The position numbers and the translations under genes were made by a program. A stretch of DNA of 64,000 nucleotides from CAVQHY01 sp963712465 (GTDB taxonomy: Bacteria > Actinomycetota > Thermoleophilia > Gaiellales > Gaiellaceae): contig CAVQHY010000003.1 in the NCBI GenBank assembly GCA_963712465.1, forward strand, positions 32,952 through 96,951. Reading direction: 5' to 3'. Of this stretch, positions 20,065-27,642 are shown in pieces. Each line of letters begins with the position of its first letter. Positions within the stretch are counted from its first letter, which is position 1. The notes under the pieces were generated by a model that was given only the letters and a program-made list of their open reading frames with translations, searched no databases and was not told the origin of the DNA.

Positions 20065-21111
20065 TTATCGGTGGTGGGGGGTGTCGAGCTCGTCGGGCTG
20101 GGCGTACACGCTGGCCTCGAGGCCGGCCGGGTCGGGCTCGGCGCTCTGCTCGGCCCGCGCGACCGCGTCCGCCAGCGTCTTCTTCACCGCAGACCGGAGG
20201 TCGTCCTCCTGGGCGTCGGTCAGCCCGGCGTTCGTACGCAGCCAGGATCGAAAGCGCTCGATCGGGTCGCGCTTCGCCCACTCCTCGAACAGCTCGCGCG
20301 GTACGTAGGAGGCGTCGTCGTGGACGGCGTGACCTTCCATCCGAAGCGTTACGCATTCCACGAGCGTCGGCCCCCCGCCCGAGCGCGCCTTCTCGATTGC
20401 GCGGCGCGCCTCCCGGAACACGGCGAGGACGTCCGTCCCGTCGACGACGACACCCTCGAAGCCGTAGGCCTCGGCACGGTCGGCGACGTGATCGCACGCG
20501 TACTCGAGATGGCCGGGGGTCGAGTAGGCCCACTGGTTGTTGTCGCAGACGAACACGGCCGGAAGTCGGCGGACGCCCGCCAGGTTCATCGCCTCGTGGG
20601 CATCGCCCCGGGCGGAGGCGCCCTCGCCGAACCAGCCGACGGCGACACGCGGCTCTTCGCGGATTCGAAACGCGAGCGCGCAGCCGACCGCGACAGGGAG
20701 CATCGCGGGGAGGTGGCTGACCATTGCGATGTTGCCGACGGCCATGTCCCCGAGGTGCACGTTGCCGTCGCGTCCTCGCGTCGTCCCGTCCTCACGGCCC
20801 ATGTACTGCGCGATGATCCGCCACGGCTCGATCCCACGAACGATGTGGACGCCCAGGTCGCGCTGCGTCGGGCACGCGAGGTCGTCGGGATGGAGGGCGG
20901 TGGCGACTCCGACGGCGGCGGCCTCGTTTCCCCTTCCCGTGTAGAAGCTCCCGGGGATCTTCCCCTGCTTGTAGAGGATGTGGCCGCGCTCCTCGACGCC
21001 GCGCGTGAGGAGCATGTCCCGGTAGACGGTGAGAAGATCCTCGCGATCGAGGCCCGCCTGCCTGACCTCGCTCAGCGAGTTGACCGGGTCTGCTTCCCGG
21101 ACGACTGCCAT
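20065..21111 (-). CDS. 2-oxoacid dehydrogenase E1 component, alpha subunit
   Basis: 348-residue thiamine-diphosphate-binding subunit. The cofactor motif runs from GEGASARGDAHEAMN to FVCDNNQWAYSTP, with the first Gly-Asp-Gly seen here as Gly-Glu-Gly. GSFYTGRGNEAAAVG and GHAVHDDASYVP are typical of branched-chain-type E1 alpha. The ATG at 21111 is preferred over one 11 codons upstream because TACAGT ends seven bases before it, the spacing of leaderless genes here. It starts an operon E1a-E1b-E2-lipB-lipA; no E3 gene is in the window. Confidence 0.92.
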   Translation of the reverse strand: MAVVREADPVNSLSEVRQAGLDREDLLTVYRDMLLTRGVEERGHILYKQGKIPGSFYTGRGNEAAAVGVATALHPDDLACPTQRDLGVHIVRGIEPWRIIAQYMGREDGTTRGRDGNVHLGDMAVGNIAMVSHLPAMLPVAVGCALAFRIREEPRVAVGWFGEGASARGDAHEAMNLAGVRRLPAVFVCDNNQWAYSTPGHLEYACDHVADRAEAYGFEGVVVDGTDVLAVFREARRAIEKARSGGGPTLVECVTLRMEGHAVHDDASYVPRELFEEWAKRDPIERFRSWLRTNAGLTDAQEDDLRSAVKKTLADAVARAEQSAEPDPAGLEASVYAQPDELDTPHHR

Positions 21112-21118
21112 CGCTCTC

Positions 21119-21141
21119 ACTGTACACCCGACCTGTACGCT
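21119..21141. promoter_or_regulatory. Divergent promoter pair: 2-oxoacid dehydrogenase operon (-) and zinc-ribbon gene (+)
   Basis: TACAGT on the minus strand (21124-21119) ends seven bases before the E1 alpha ATG. TACGCT on the plus strand (21136-21141) ends eight bases before the GTG at 21150. The two start codons are only 38 bp apart. Confidence 0.5.
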
Positions 21142-21149
21142 CAAACCCC

Positions 21150-21428
21150 GTGGGACGGGCTTCTGACTGGCTCCGCGAGGAGCGGCGCAAGACCCTCGGA
21201 GACTGGTGCGCGTTCTGCCTGGAATGTGGCCATGCGCAGAGGTACTTCGACGCCTCGGAGCTCGAGCTCCCGTCGAGGTGCCCGACGTGCGGCGGCGAGA
21301 TGCGAAGCCGCTGCTCCGCTTGCGGGGCGCGTTTCAGCTCCGCGTTCGCCGTCGATTGCGAGGGCTGCGGCGAAGCGTTGCGCTCGCCGACGCAGTTCGG
21401 CGTACCCATCCGCAAGCGTGGCCGGTGA
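21150..21428 (+). CDS. Small zinc-ribbon protein of unknown function
   Basis: 92 residues with nine cysteines arranged as CAFCLEC, CPTC, CSAC and CEGC, enough for two treble-clef or ribbon zinc sites. No enzyme motif, membrane segment or signal peptide. The GTG start is supported by a -10-like TACGCT eight bases upstream. I do not recognise the specific family; such small proteins often act in nucleic-acid or protein binding, but nothing here shows which. Confidence 0.7.
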   Translation: MGRASDWLREERRKTLGDWCAFCLECGHAQRYFDASELELPSRCPTCGGEMRSRCSACGARFSSAFAVDCEGCGEALRSPTQFGVPIRKRGR

Positions 21429-21479
21429 GTCCAACCACGCCGATCGCAAGGCCGCGCGACGCGAACGTGACGGCGGAGG

Positions 21480-21848
21480 CTACGAGTTGACGATCTCGGA
21501 GAAGCGGATCACGGTCACCGTGTCGGCCTCGGTGACCTCGCGGTTGTAGAGCTGGGAGAGGAACGTCGCCATGTCCTCGGGCCGGCGGATCTCCGGATTG
21601 TCGTGCTCGATCTCCCGCGGAGAGAGCTCGGCGAGGGACTTCACGTCGACCTTGTCGATCACGGCCTCGAAGATCCGCTCGCGCGGCCCGTAGCGCGTGC
21701 CGACGAGAACCTGCACGACCTGACCCTTCTTGTACTTCACTGACTTGTCGCCGAGGCGAATCGTCGCCGTCTTGCGCCGGGAGCGCAGCTGATCGGCCAC
21801 GATGGGGGAGTAGAAGTTGAGGGCGTACATCCAGCCGATTTCGGGCAC
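21480..21848 (-). CDS. ASCH-domain protein
   Basis: 122 residues matching the ASCH (PUA-like beta-barrel) fold, a predicted RNA-binding domain. The typical pattern is RSRRKTATIRLGDKS followed by KYKKGQVVQVLVG. GTG 21848 is given as the start; an ATG six codons later (MYALNFYS) is equally possible, since neither has a good ribosome binding site. It lies 15 bp downstream of the Nudix gene, so co-transcription is likely. Role unknown. Confidence 0.75.
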   Translation of the reverse strand: MPEIGWMYALNFYSPIVADQLRSRRKTATIRLGDKSVKYKKGQVVQVLVGTRYGPRERIFEAVIDKVDVKSLAELSPREIEHDNPEIRRPEDMATFLSQLYNREVTEADTVTVIRFSEIVNS

Positions 21849-21863
21849 GACGGGGCGCGCGCA

Positions 21864-22298
21864 TCATAGATCTTCCGGGCTGAGGCGTCGCCTCGCGTTC
21901 TCCGCCATGTCGCGCTCGCCCTTGTAGGCCAGGAGCCCGGGCGCGTCGTCGAGGGCGAGCCAGTGCACCTCGTCCACCTCGTGGGAGTGCTCGGGCGGCA
22001 GCTCGCCGATGCGTCCGCCCGTGTAGCGGAGCAGGTAGAAGCTGACGACCTTGAAGACGCGCTCGCCCTCCCACGTGTAGAAGTAGCGGACGTCGCCGAG
22101 CTTGTCGACGACCACGGCGCGGAGTCCGGTCTCCTCTTCGGACTCCCTGACGGCGGTCTCGGCGGCGCTCTCGTCGGCGCCGATCAGGCCCTTCGGCAAC
22201 GCCCAGACGGTCCGCCCGCTCGGGCGGATCACCGCGACATGCCAGCGTCCGCTTAGCCGGCGCACGACCACCCCTCCGGCCGAGAGCTCCCGCCGCAT
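21864..22298 (-). CDS. NUDIX hydrolase
   Basis: 144 residues with a complete Nudix box (G-x5-E-x7-RE-x2-EE-x-G-L, seen as GLIGADE then RESEEETGL), which binds magnesium and cleaves a nucleoside-diphosphate-linked compound. The N-terminus (ELSAGGVVVRR) and the FYTWEGERVFKVVSFYL strand resemble diadenosine-polyphosphate or 8-oxo-dGTP-type members, but the substrate is unknown. The ATG lies six bases after a minus-strand TACAGT that overlaps the -10 of the divergent MFS gene. Confidence 0.88.
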   Translation of the reverse strand: MRRELSAGGVVVRRLSGRWHVAVIRPSGRTVWALPKGLIGADESAAETAVRESEEETGLRAVVVDKLGDVRYFYTWEGERVFKVVSFYLLRYTGGRIGELPPEHSHEVDEVHWLALDDAPGLLAYKGERDMAENARRRLSPEDL

Positions 22299-22304
22299 GC
22301 CGCG

Positions 22305-22314
22305 ACTGTATCGT
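22305..22314. promoter_or_regulatory. Shared bidirectional -10 core: Nudix (-) / MFS (+)
   Basis: The sequence ACTGTATCGT reads as TATCGT on the plus strand (seven bases before the GTG at 22322) and as TACAGT on the minus strand (six bases before the ATG at 22298). The two hexamers share the central TA. Only 23 bp separate the start codons, so one core must serve both genes. Confidence 0.55.
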
Positions 22315-22321
22315 CGAGCTC

Positions 22322-23482
22322 GTGCTGCGACTCCGGCTGCTCACGAGCGCGATCGTGATCGTCGACACGATGCTCTGGGCCGCGCTCGTCCCGCTCCTTC
22401 CCTACTACCGGGACGAGCTCGGGCTCTCGAAGAGCGGGGCCGGGATCATCGTCGCTGCCTACGCCGCGGGCGCGCTGCTGGCCTCGGTGCCGGGAGGCGT
22501 CGTCGCCTCTCGGTACGGCCCGAAGCGGGCGGTCATGATCGGGCTCACGCTGATGGCCGTCTCGAGCGTTGGCTTCGGCTTCGCGGAAGGCGAGGTCGCG
22601 CTCGTGCTCACACGCTTCGCGCAGGGCGTGGGAAGCGCGCTCTCGTGGGCCGGCTCGCTGTCGTGGCTCGTGGCCGCGACGCCTCGTGAGCGGCGAGGGG
22701 AGATGCTCGGTACCGCAATCGGTGCGGCGATCTTCGGCGCGCTCCTGGGCCCGGTGCTCGGCGCATTTGCAAGCCTCACGTCGCCGGAGATCGCGTTCAC
22801 GCTCGTCGGGTTGCTCGGCGCCGGGCTTGCCCTGTGGGCGAGCGCCATGCCCGGGGCGGCGGCGGAGCCTCAGCCCGTCGGCGAGGCATTCCGCGCCCTT
22901 CGGCGTCCGGAGTTCGCCGCGGCGCTCTGGTTTATGGTCCTGCCGTCGTTTCTGTTCGGCGTGCTCGCTGTGCTCGTGCCTCTGCGCCTCGATGACGCCG
23001 GCTGGAGCGCAGCCGCCATCGGCGCGGTCTTCCTCGTCGCTGCGGCGTTCGAGATCGTCGTGAGCCCGCTGATCGGGCGCCTCTCCGACCGCGTCGGCCG
23101 ACTCGCCCCGATCCGGGTGTCGGCGCTCGCGTCGCTCGCAGTCGCTCTGGCGCTCGCATGGGCGAAGTCGGCGGCGCTGGTGGCGATTCTCGTCGTGGCG
23201 GGCGCTCTCGTCTTCGGCTCCTTCTGGGCTCCCGCATCGGCGCTGCTCTCGGACGCGGCCGACCGTCGCGGGCTGGCGCAGGGGCTCGCGTTCGGCCTGA
23301 TGAACCTCGCCTGGGCGACCGGGAACGTCGTCGGCCCAGCCGCGGGGGGCGCACTTGCGGACGTGGGCGGCGACGCTCTTCCCTTCGGGCTCGCAGCTGC
23401 GCTGTCCGCGCTCACGGCGGTCGCCGTGGTGCGACATCGATCTCCTGGCACTCAGGTGGTGCGAGTGCCAGGAGATCCGTAA
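22322..23482 (+). CDS. Major facilitator superfamily transporter
   Basis: 386-residue integral membrane protein with about 12 hydrophobic helices. The MFS loop 2-3 motif is seen as SRYGPKRAVMIG, and a related one follows mid-protein as GRLSDRVGRLAPIR. It probably exports or takes up a small solute by proton antiport; the substrate is unknown. GTG start, seven bases after a -10-like TATCGT. The 3' end of this gene contains the first CIRCE operator of the following groES promoter, so HrcA binding would occur within its coding sequence. Confidence 0.88.
   Translation: MLRLRLLTSAIVIVDTMLWAALVPLLPYYRDELGLSKSGAGIIVAAYAAGALLASVPGGVVASRYGPKRAVMIGLTLMAVSSVGFGFAEGEVALVLTRFAQGVGSALSWAGSLSWLVAATPRERRGEMLGTAIGAAIFGALLGPVLGAFASLTSPEIAFTLVGLLGAGLALWASAMPGAAAEPQPVGEAFRALRRPEFAAALWFMVLPSFLFGVLAVLVPLRLDDAGWSAAAIGAVFLVAAAFEIVVSPLIGRLSDRVGRLAPIRVSALASLAVALALAWAKSAALVAILVVAGALVFGSFWAPASALLSDAADRRGLAQGLAFGLMNLAWATGNVVGPAAGGALADVGGDALPFGLAAALSALTAVAVVRHRSPGTQVVRVPGDP
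23445..23471 (+). promoter_or_regulatory. CIRCE operator 1 (HrcA binding site)
   Basis: Perfect 9-base arms CTGGCACTC and GAGTGCCAG around a 9-base spacer, the CIRCE layout (consensus TTAGCACTC-N9-GAGTGCTAA) with GC-rich ends. It lies inside the last codons of the MFS gene, about 100 bp before groES. HrcA would bind here as repressor of groESL. Confidence 0.9.
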
Positions 23483-23515
23483 CCCGCCCGCGGGAAGAAT
23501 TCGCTATGCTCTCGC

Positions 23516-23542
23516 CTGGCACTCCGGGCAGACGAGTGCCAG
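23516..23542 (+). promoter_or_regulatory. CIRCE operator 2 (HrcA binding site)
   Basis: Second perfect copy of the same 9-N9-9 inverted repeat, 28 bp before the groES ATG and just after a -10-like TATGCT (23505-23510), so it should overlap the transcript start and 5' untranslated region as CIRCE usually does. Confidence 0.92.
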
Positions 23543-23569
23543 AGTCCTGTGACCCAAGGAGGAGTTTGG

Positions 23570-23887
23570 ATGAACCTTAAGCCTCTGGGCGACCGCCTGA
23601 TCGTCGAGGTGCTCGAAGAGGAGCAGACCACGGCGAGCGGCATCGTCCTTCCGGACACGGCGAAGGAGAAGCCGCAGCGCGGCCGCGTCCTCGCTGTCGG
23701 CCCCGGCCCGCGCGACGAGGACGGTCAGTACGTCCCGATGGATCTCGAGGACGGGGACGAGATCATCTTCTCGAAGTACGGCGGCACGGAGATCAAGCTC
23801 GGCGCCGACGAGTACCTGATCCTGCGCGAGTCGGACGTGCTCGCGAAGGTCGTCGTCGAGACCAAGAAGTCCCGGAAGGCCGCGTAG
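23570..23887 (+). CDS. groES: Co-chaperonin GroES
   Basis: 105-residue lid of the GroEL folding chamber. It begins MNLKPLGDRLIVEVLE and contains the mobile loop region TTASGIVLPDTAKEKPQRG and SKYGGTEIKLG. A strong ribosome binding site AAGGAGGAG at 23556-23564 sits five bases before the ATG, in contrast to the leaderless style of many neighbours. Two CIRCE operators upstream imply heat-shock control by HrcA. groEL follows after 29 bp in the same operon. Confidence 0.97.
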   Translation: MNLKPLGDRLIVEVLEEEQTTASGIVLPDTAKEKPQRGRVLAVGPGPRDEDGQYVPMDLEDGDEIIFSKYGGTEIKLGADEYLILRESDVLAKVVVETKKSRKAA

Positions 23888-23916
23888 GCCCTCGAACCAT
23901 CAACGGAGGAAACTGA

Positions 23917-25545
23917 ATGGCTCACAAGATCCTGAAGTTCGACGAGGACGCGCGGCGCTCGCTTGAGCGTGGCGTGAATATCCTCGCCGATGCGGTCAAG
24001 GTGACTCTTGGCCCGAAGGGGCGTTATGTCGTTCTTGATAAGAAGTTCGGTGCGCCCACGATCACGAATGACGGTGTCACGATCGCTCGTGAGATCGAGG
24101 TCGAGGACGTGTTCGAAAACCAGGGTGCGCAGCTGGTGCGTGAGGTCGCGACGGCGACGAACGACGTCGCTGGTGATGGCACTACGACCGCGACGGTTCT
24201 CGCTCAGGCGATCGTTCGTGAGGGTTTGAAGAACGTCGCGGCGGGCGCGAACCCGATGGGCCTGAAGCGTGGTATCGAGAGGGCTGTCGAGGCGATCGTG
24301 GAGGATTTGAAGAAGCAGTCGAAGGAGGTTTCGGGCAAGGAGGACATCGCCCGGGTCGCGACGATCTCGGCGCGTGAGCGTGAGATCGGCGACGTGATCG
24401 CTGACGCGATCGAGAAGGTCGGTAAGGACGGCGTCGTTAACGTCGAGGAGGGCCAGACGTTCGGGCTCGAGCTCGAGTTCACCGAGGGGATGCAGTTCGA
24501 CAAGGGTTATCTGTCTCCGTACATGATCACGGACGCCGAGCGGATGGAGGCGGTGCTCGATGACCCGTACATCCTGATCGCGAACTCGAAGATCGGCGCG
24601 GTCAAGGACATCCTGCCGGTGCTCGAGCAGGTGATCCAGGCGGGTAGGCCGCTGCTGATCGTGGCCGAGGACGTCGAGGGCGAGTCGCTCGCGACGATCG
24701 TCGTGAACAAGCTTCGCGGCACGTTCACTGCCGTTGCGGTCAAGGCGCCGGGGTTCGGTGATCGGCGCAAGCGGATGCTCGAGGACATCGCGATCCTCGC
24801 CGGCGGCGAGGTGATCACCGAGGAGATGGGGCTGAAGCTCGAGTCGACGAAGCTGTCGCAGCTTGGCCGTGCCCGTAAGGTCGTCGTGAACAAGGACTCG
24901 ACGACGATCATCGACGGGGCAGGCTCGGGCGACGAGATCAAGGCCCGGATCAAGCAGATCAAGGCGGAGGTCGAGAACACCGATTCCGACTTCGACCGGG
25001 AGAAGCTCCAGGAGCGGCTCGCGAAGCTGTCGGGCGGTGTCGCCGTCGTCAAGGTCGGCGCGGCCACCGAGACGGAGATGAAAGAGAAGAAACACCGCGT
25101 CGAGGACGCGCTCCAGGCCACCCGGGCCGCTCTCGAGGAGGGCATCGTCCCCGGCGGCGGCGTCGCGCTTTTGGCCGCTTCGAAGTCGGTCAAGCTCGAC
25201 TCCTACGAGGGCGACGAACGCACGGGCGCGGCGATCATCATCCGCGCGCTCGAAGAGCCCGTCCGCCAGCTCGCGCAAAACGCGGGCATGGAGGGCTCCG
25301 TCGTCGTCGACAAGGTCCGCTCCGCCCCGAAGGGCCAGGGCCTGAACGTCGACACGGGCGGCTACGAGGACCTGGTTAAGGCGGGCATCATCGACCCGAC
25401 GATGGTCACGCGCTCGGCGCTGCAAAACGCCGCGTCGATCGCCAAGAACATCCTCACGACCGAGGCGATCGTCGCCGAGGCACCGGAGAAGGCCGGCGCA
25501 GGAGTCGGCGGGGGCGGCATGCCCGACATGGGCGGGATGATGTAG
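23917..25545 (+). CDS. groL: Chaperonin GroEL
   Basis: 542-residue 60-kDa chaperonin that folds proteins with GroES and ATP. Hallmarks are VTLGPKGRYVVLDK, NDGVTIAREIEVED, the ATP-site GDGTTTATVLAQ and the C-terminal Gly-Met tail ending MGGMM. A GGAGG lies eight bases before the ATG. The first half is rich in T-ending codons (CGT, GGT, GTT), while the last ~200 codons use mostly C/G-ending codons like the neighbours. It ends before a strong terminator. Confidence 0.97.
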   Translation: MAHKILKFDEDARRSLERGVNILADAVKVTLGPKGRYVVLDKKFGAPTITNDGVTIAREIEVEDVFENQGAQLVREVATATNDVAGDGTTTATVLAQAIVREGLKNVAAGANPMGLKRGIERAVEAIVEDLKKQSKEVSGKEDIARVATISAREREIGDVIADAIEKVGKDGVVNVEEGQTFGLELEFTEGMQFDKGYLSPYMITDAERMEAVLDDPYILIANSKIGAVKDILPVLEQVIQAGRPLLIVAEDVEGESLATIVVNKLRGTFTAVAVKAPGFGDRRKRMLEDIAILAGGEVITEEMGLKLESTKLSQLGRARKVVVNKDSTTIIDGAGSGDEIKARIKQIKAEVENTDSDFDREKLQERLAKLSGGVAVVKVGAATETEMKEKKHRVEDALQATRAALEEGIVPGGGVALLAASKSVKLDSYEGDERTGAAIIIRALEEPVRQLAQNAGMEGSVVVDKVRSAPKGQGLNVDTGGYEDLVKAGIIDPTMVTRSALQNAASIAKNILTTEAIVAEAPEKAGAGVGGGGMPDMGGMM

Positions 25546-25560
25546 CTCGACGCCGCTGAC

Positions 25561-25580
25561 GGGCGAGGCATGCCTCGCCC
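25561..25580. repeat. 20-bp palindrome after groEL, dispersed repeat copy 1
   Basis: Perfect palindrome of arms GGGCGAGGCA/TGCCTCGCCC just downstream of the groEL stop. A near-identical sequence (centre TT in place of AT) occurs at 30442-30461. It may add a hairpin ahead of the main terminator or be a small repetitive palindrome family. Confidence 0.65.
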
Positions 25581-25596
25581 CTCCACGGTTACGCAC

Positions 25597-25622
25597 GTCA
25601 GGCGGCCTTCGGGCCGCCTGAC
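25597..25622. terminator. UUCG-loop terminator shared by groEL and the convergent secreted-protein genes
   Basis: Perfect 11-bp stem GTCAGGCGGCC/GGCCGCCTGAC capped by the very stable TTCG tetraloop and followed by a short T-rich stretch (CTGTTTAG) on the plus strand. It lies between the convergent groEL and the minus-strand gene ending at 25627, so it probably serves both directions. Confidence 0.85.
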
Positions 25623-25626
25623 CTGT

Positions 25627-26595
25627 TTAGTGCTGCCGGCAGGGAGTGCGCGACTGGTCGCCTGCAGCCAGCTGGTCTCCCAGCGAGTTCATCGTCTTCT
25701 CGTGCTCGACGTGCGACGGGTCGCGGCGGTTGTAGTGCGGGAGTCCGAGGAACTCGACCGCGACGATCGGGGTGACGCCCGGCCCGATCGCGGTGAGGCG
25801 GTAGCGCTCGCCGTTACCCGGCGGGCGCCGGCCCACGCTCGGATAGCCGGGATAGGGGTTGTGCGGGTAGAAGCCGTAGCAGAAGTTCCCGTTCGGACGA
25901 TGGGCGAGAAACGAGTTCTCCCGGCGCCAGTCGGGCCCGTAGGCGGAGTTGTAGGTATCGAGGTAGACGTTGCGGCCGAAGGTGTCGGTCGGGCTGCCGG
26001 TCCTCGTCGCGTCGAAGCCGTAGACCGGCTGGCCCAGGTACGTGTAGCGGCCGAAGAGGTGGTGGAAGTGCTTCGAGTACACCCAGTCCACCCAGACCTC
26101 GAGCCTGGGCAGCTCGCCCGTCCAGTGCGAGAGGTGGAGCTCGTAGTCGGCCTGGCCCGACCGCCACGGATCGATACCGAGGTTCGGCAGCATCCGTTGC
26201 CACGCCTGGAGGGCCCAGAAGCTGCCGTCGGGCGCCTTGCACGCGACGACGAGGTACGGGAGCGGCGGCCCGTCGTAGGGAGCGCATTCGTTCCTGATCG
26301 TCTTCCACAGGGGCTTGCGGAATGCTCCCCAACCGCCGGAGTAGTCCTTCCGAAACGCCACCTGCCGGGTGCCCGGAGCGGGGTGCCGCGCATTCAGCGC
26401 ACCCCAGAAGAGCGGCTTGTAGTGGCGGCCGCCTCGCCGGTAGAAGACGACCGCGCGCCCGCGCGAGTCGACCTTGAGCGACACGTCAGTCGGGTTGCGC
26501 GTGACGAGGTAGCTTGCCGACGAAGGGGCGGCGAGCACCAGCGCCGCGACGATCCCGACGGCTAGCCGCAGCGGCGTACGGGCCATCCTCCTCAT
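25627..26595 (-). CDS. Secreted protein of an unrecognised Trp/Tyr-rich family, paralogue 1 of 3
   Basis: 322 residues with an N-terminal signal peptide (MRRMARTPLRL, hydrophobic stretch, cleavage near SSAS). The mature part shares with its two neighbours KDYSGGWGAFRK, PYDGPPL, ACKAPDG, ALQAWQR, LHLSHWTGELP, GRNVYLDTYNSAYG and GERYRLT. Four cysteines are conserved in all three (before PYDGP, in ACKAPDG, in NFCYGF, and near the C-terminus), suggesting two disulfides. I know no function for the family. It is the most divergent copy and the last of the tandem array. Confidence 0.75.
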   Translation of the reverse strand: MRRMARTPLRLAVGIVAALVLAAPSSASYLVTRNPTDVSLKVDSRGRAVVFYRRGGRHYKPLFWGALNARHPAPGTRQVAFRKDYSGGWGAFRKPLWKTIRNECAPYDGPPLPYLVVACKAPDGSFWALQAWQRMLPNLGIDPWRSGQADYELHLSHWTGELPRLEVWVDWVYSKHFHHLFGRYTYLGQPVYGFDATRTGSPTDTFGRNVYLDTYNSAYGPDWRRENSFLAHRPNGNFCYGFYPHNPYPGYPSVGRRPPGNGERYRLTAIGPGVTPIVAVEFLGLPHYNRRDPSHVEHEKTMNSLGDQLAAGDQSRTPCRQH

Positions 26596-26655
26596 CCGCC
26601 CTCGTCATCGGCGCGCCGGCGAGCGACGCTGAACCCTCGCGCGGGTGACCGTGGG

Positions 26656-27582
26656 CTATTCGGTCGTGCAGCGAGTGTCGGTGTCGCCGAGCGAGGCGAC
26701 GAGCGTGCTCACCTCGCGGTCACGCCGGAGGTGATCGGGGTTGCCCGGATCGAAGCCGCCGAGCGAGACGCCCTCCCAGTAGGCGTCGGGCGCCACGCCC
26801 GGGCCGGCGACAGTCGCGCGGTAGCGCTCGCCGCGGCCCCGGTTCACACCGGGGTTCCCGGGCAGGAAATCGGCGCCGGCGAACGCGGCGCACACGAGGC
26901 CCGAGGGGTTGTGGGTGAGCAGGCCGTTGGCGCGGTGCCAGCCCGGCCCGTAGGCGGAGTTCAGCGAGTCGAAGTAGACGTTGCGACCGTAGGGATCGAG
27001 CGGCGCGCCGGCCCGCGTCGCCTGAAAGCCGAAGACGGGCTTTCCCTGGTAGGTAAGGCGGGCGACGAGGTTCTCGAGCCGGATCGAGTAGACCCAGTCC
27101 TGCCAGACCTCGAGCTTCGGAACCTCACCGACCCAGTGCGAGAGGCGGAGATCCCACGAGCGCTGCAGCGGGGTCTTCGCCTCGGCGCCGAAGATCGGCA
27201 GGCTCCGCTGCCACGCCTGGAGGGCCCAGTAAGTGCCGTCCGGCGCCTTGCAGGCGGCGACGAGCCACTGCAGCGGCGGCCCGTCGTAGGGGCTGCACGC
27301 GGTCTTGAAGGTCTTCCACAGGGCCTTGCGGAACGTGCCCCAGCCGCCCGAGTAGTCGAGCTTGAACTCGAGCTGCTCGTTGACCGCCCCCCAGGCCAGC
27401 AGGCGGTGCGGCCCTTTCGCGTCCGTGTAGGTGACGAGGGCGAAGCCGCGGGAGTTGACCTGAAGCTTCGGGCTCTGCGCATCCCGCGCGATCAGCTGGC
27501 TCGCCGAGCCGAGCGGAGCGGCCGCGAGGGCCGCGAAGGCGACGGCGAGAAGCGTCGCGAGCCGGTGAGGCCGCAGGGCCAT
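26656..27582 (-). CDS. Secreted protein of an unrecognised Trp/Tyr-rich family, paralogue 2 of 3
   Basis: 308 residues, signal peptide at the N-terminus (MALRPHRLATLLAVAF, Ala-rich core, cleavage near GSAS). It shares the full motif set with its neighbours: LDYSGGWGTFRKALW, CSPYDGPPL, ACKAPDGTYWALQAWQR, LRLSHWVGEVP, EVWQDWVYS, YGRNVYFDSLNSAYG, GERYRATVAGPGV and a C-terminal Cys. No catalytic motif, lipobox or membrane anchor was seen. It is closest to paralogue 3. Genes are spaced about 60 bp, so an operon is likely. Confidence 0.77.
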   Translation of the reverse strand: MALRPHRLATLLAVAFAALAAAPLGSASQLIARDAQSPKLQVNSRGFALVTYTDAKGPHRLLAWGAVNEQLEFKLDYSGGWGTFRKALWKTFKTACSPYDGPPLQWLVAACKAPDGTYWALQAWQRSLPIFGAEAKTPLQRSWDLRLSHWVGEVPKLEVWQDWVYSIRLENLVARLTYQGKPVFGFQATRAGAPLDPYGRNVYFDSLNSAYGPGWHRANGLLTHNPSGLVCAAFAGADFLPGNPGVNRGRGERYRATVAGPGVAPDAYWEGVSLGGFDPGNPDHLRRDREVSTLVASLGDTDTRCTTE

Positions 27583-27642
27583 ACAGGTGTGTGATCGGCC
27601 GCCCCGCGGTGCCGGCGAACCCTAGTTCGAGGGGTCCTCGGA

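Noticed and set aside
23725..25596. 623-codon minus-strand open frame across groEL
   Set aside because: groEL on the plus strand is unambiguous; the opposite frame arises from codon bias.
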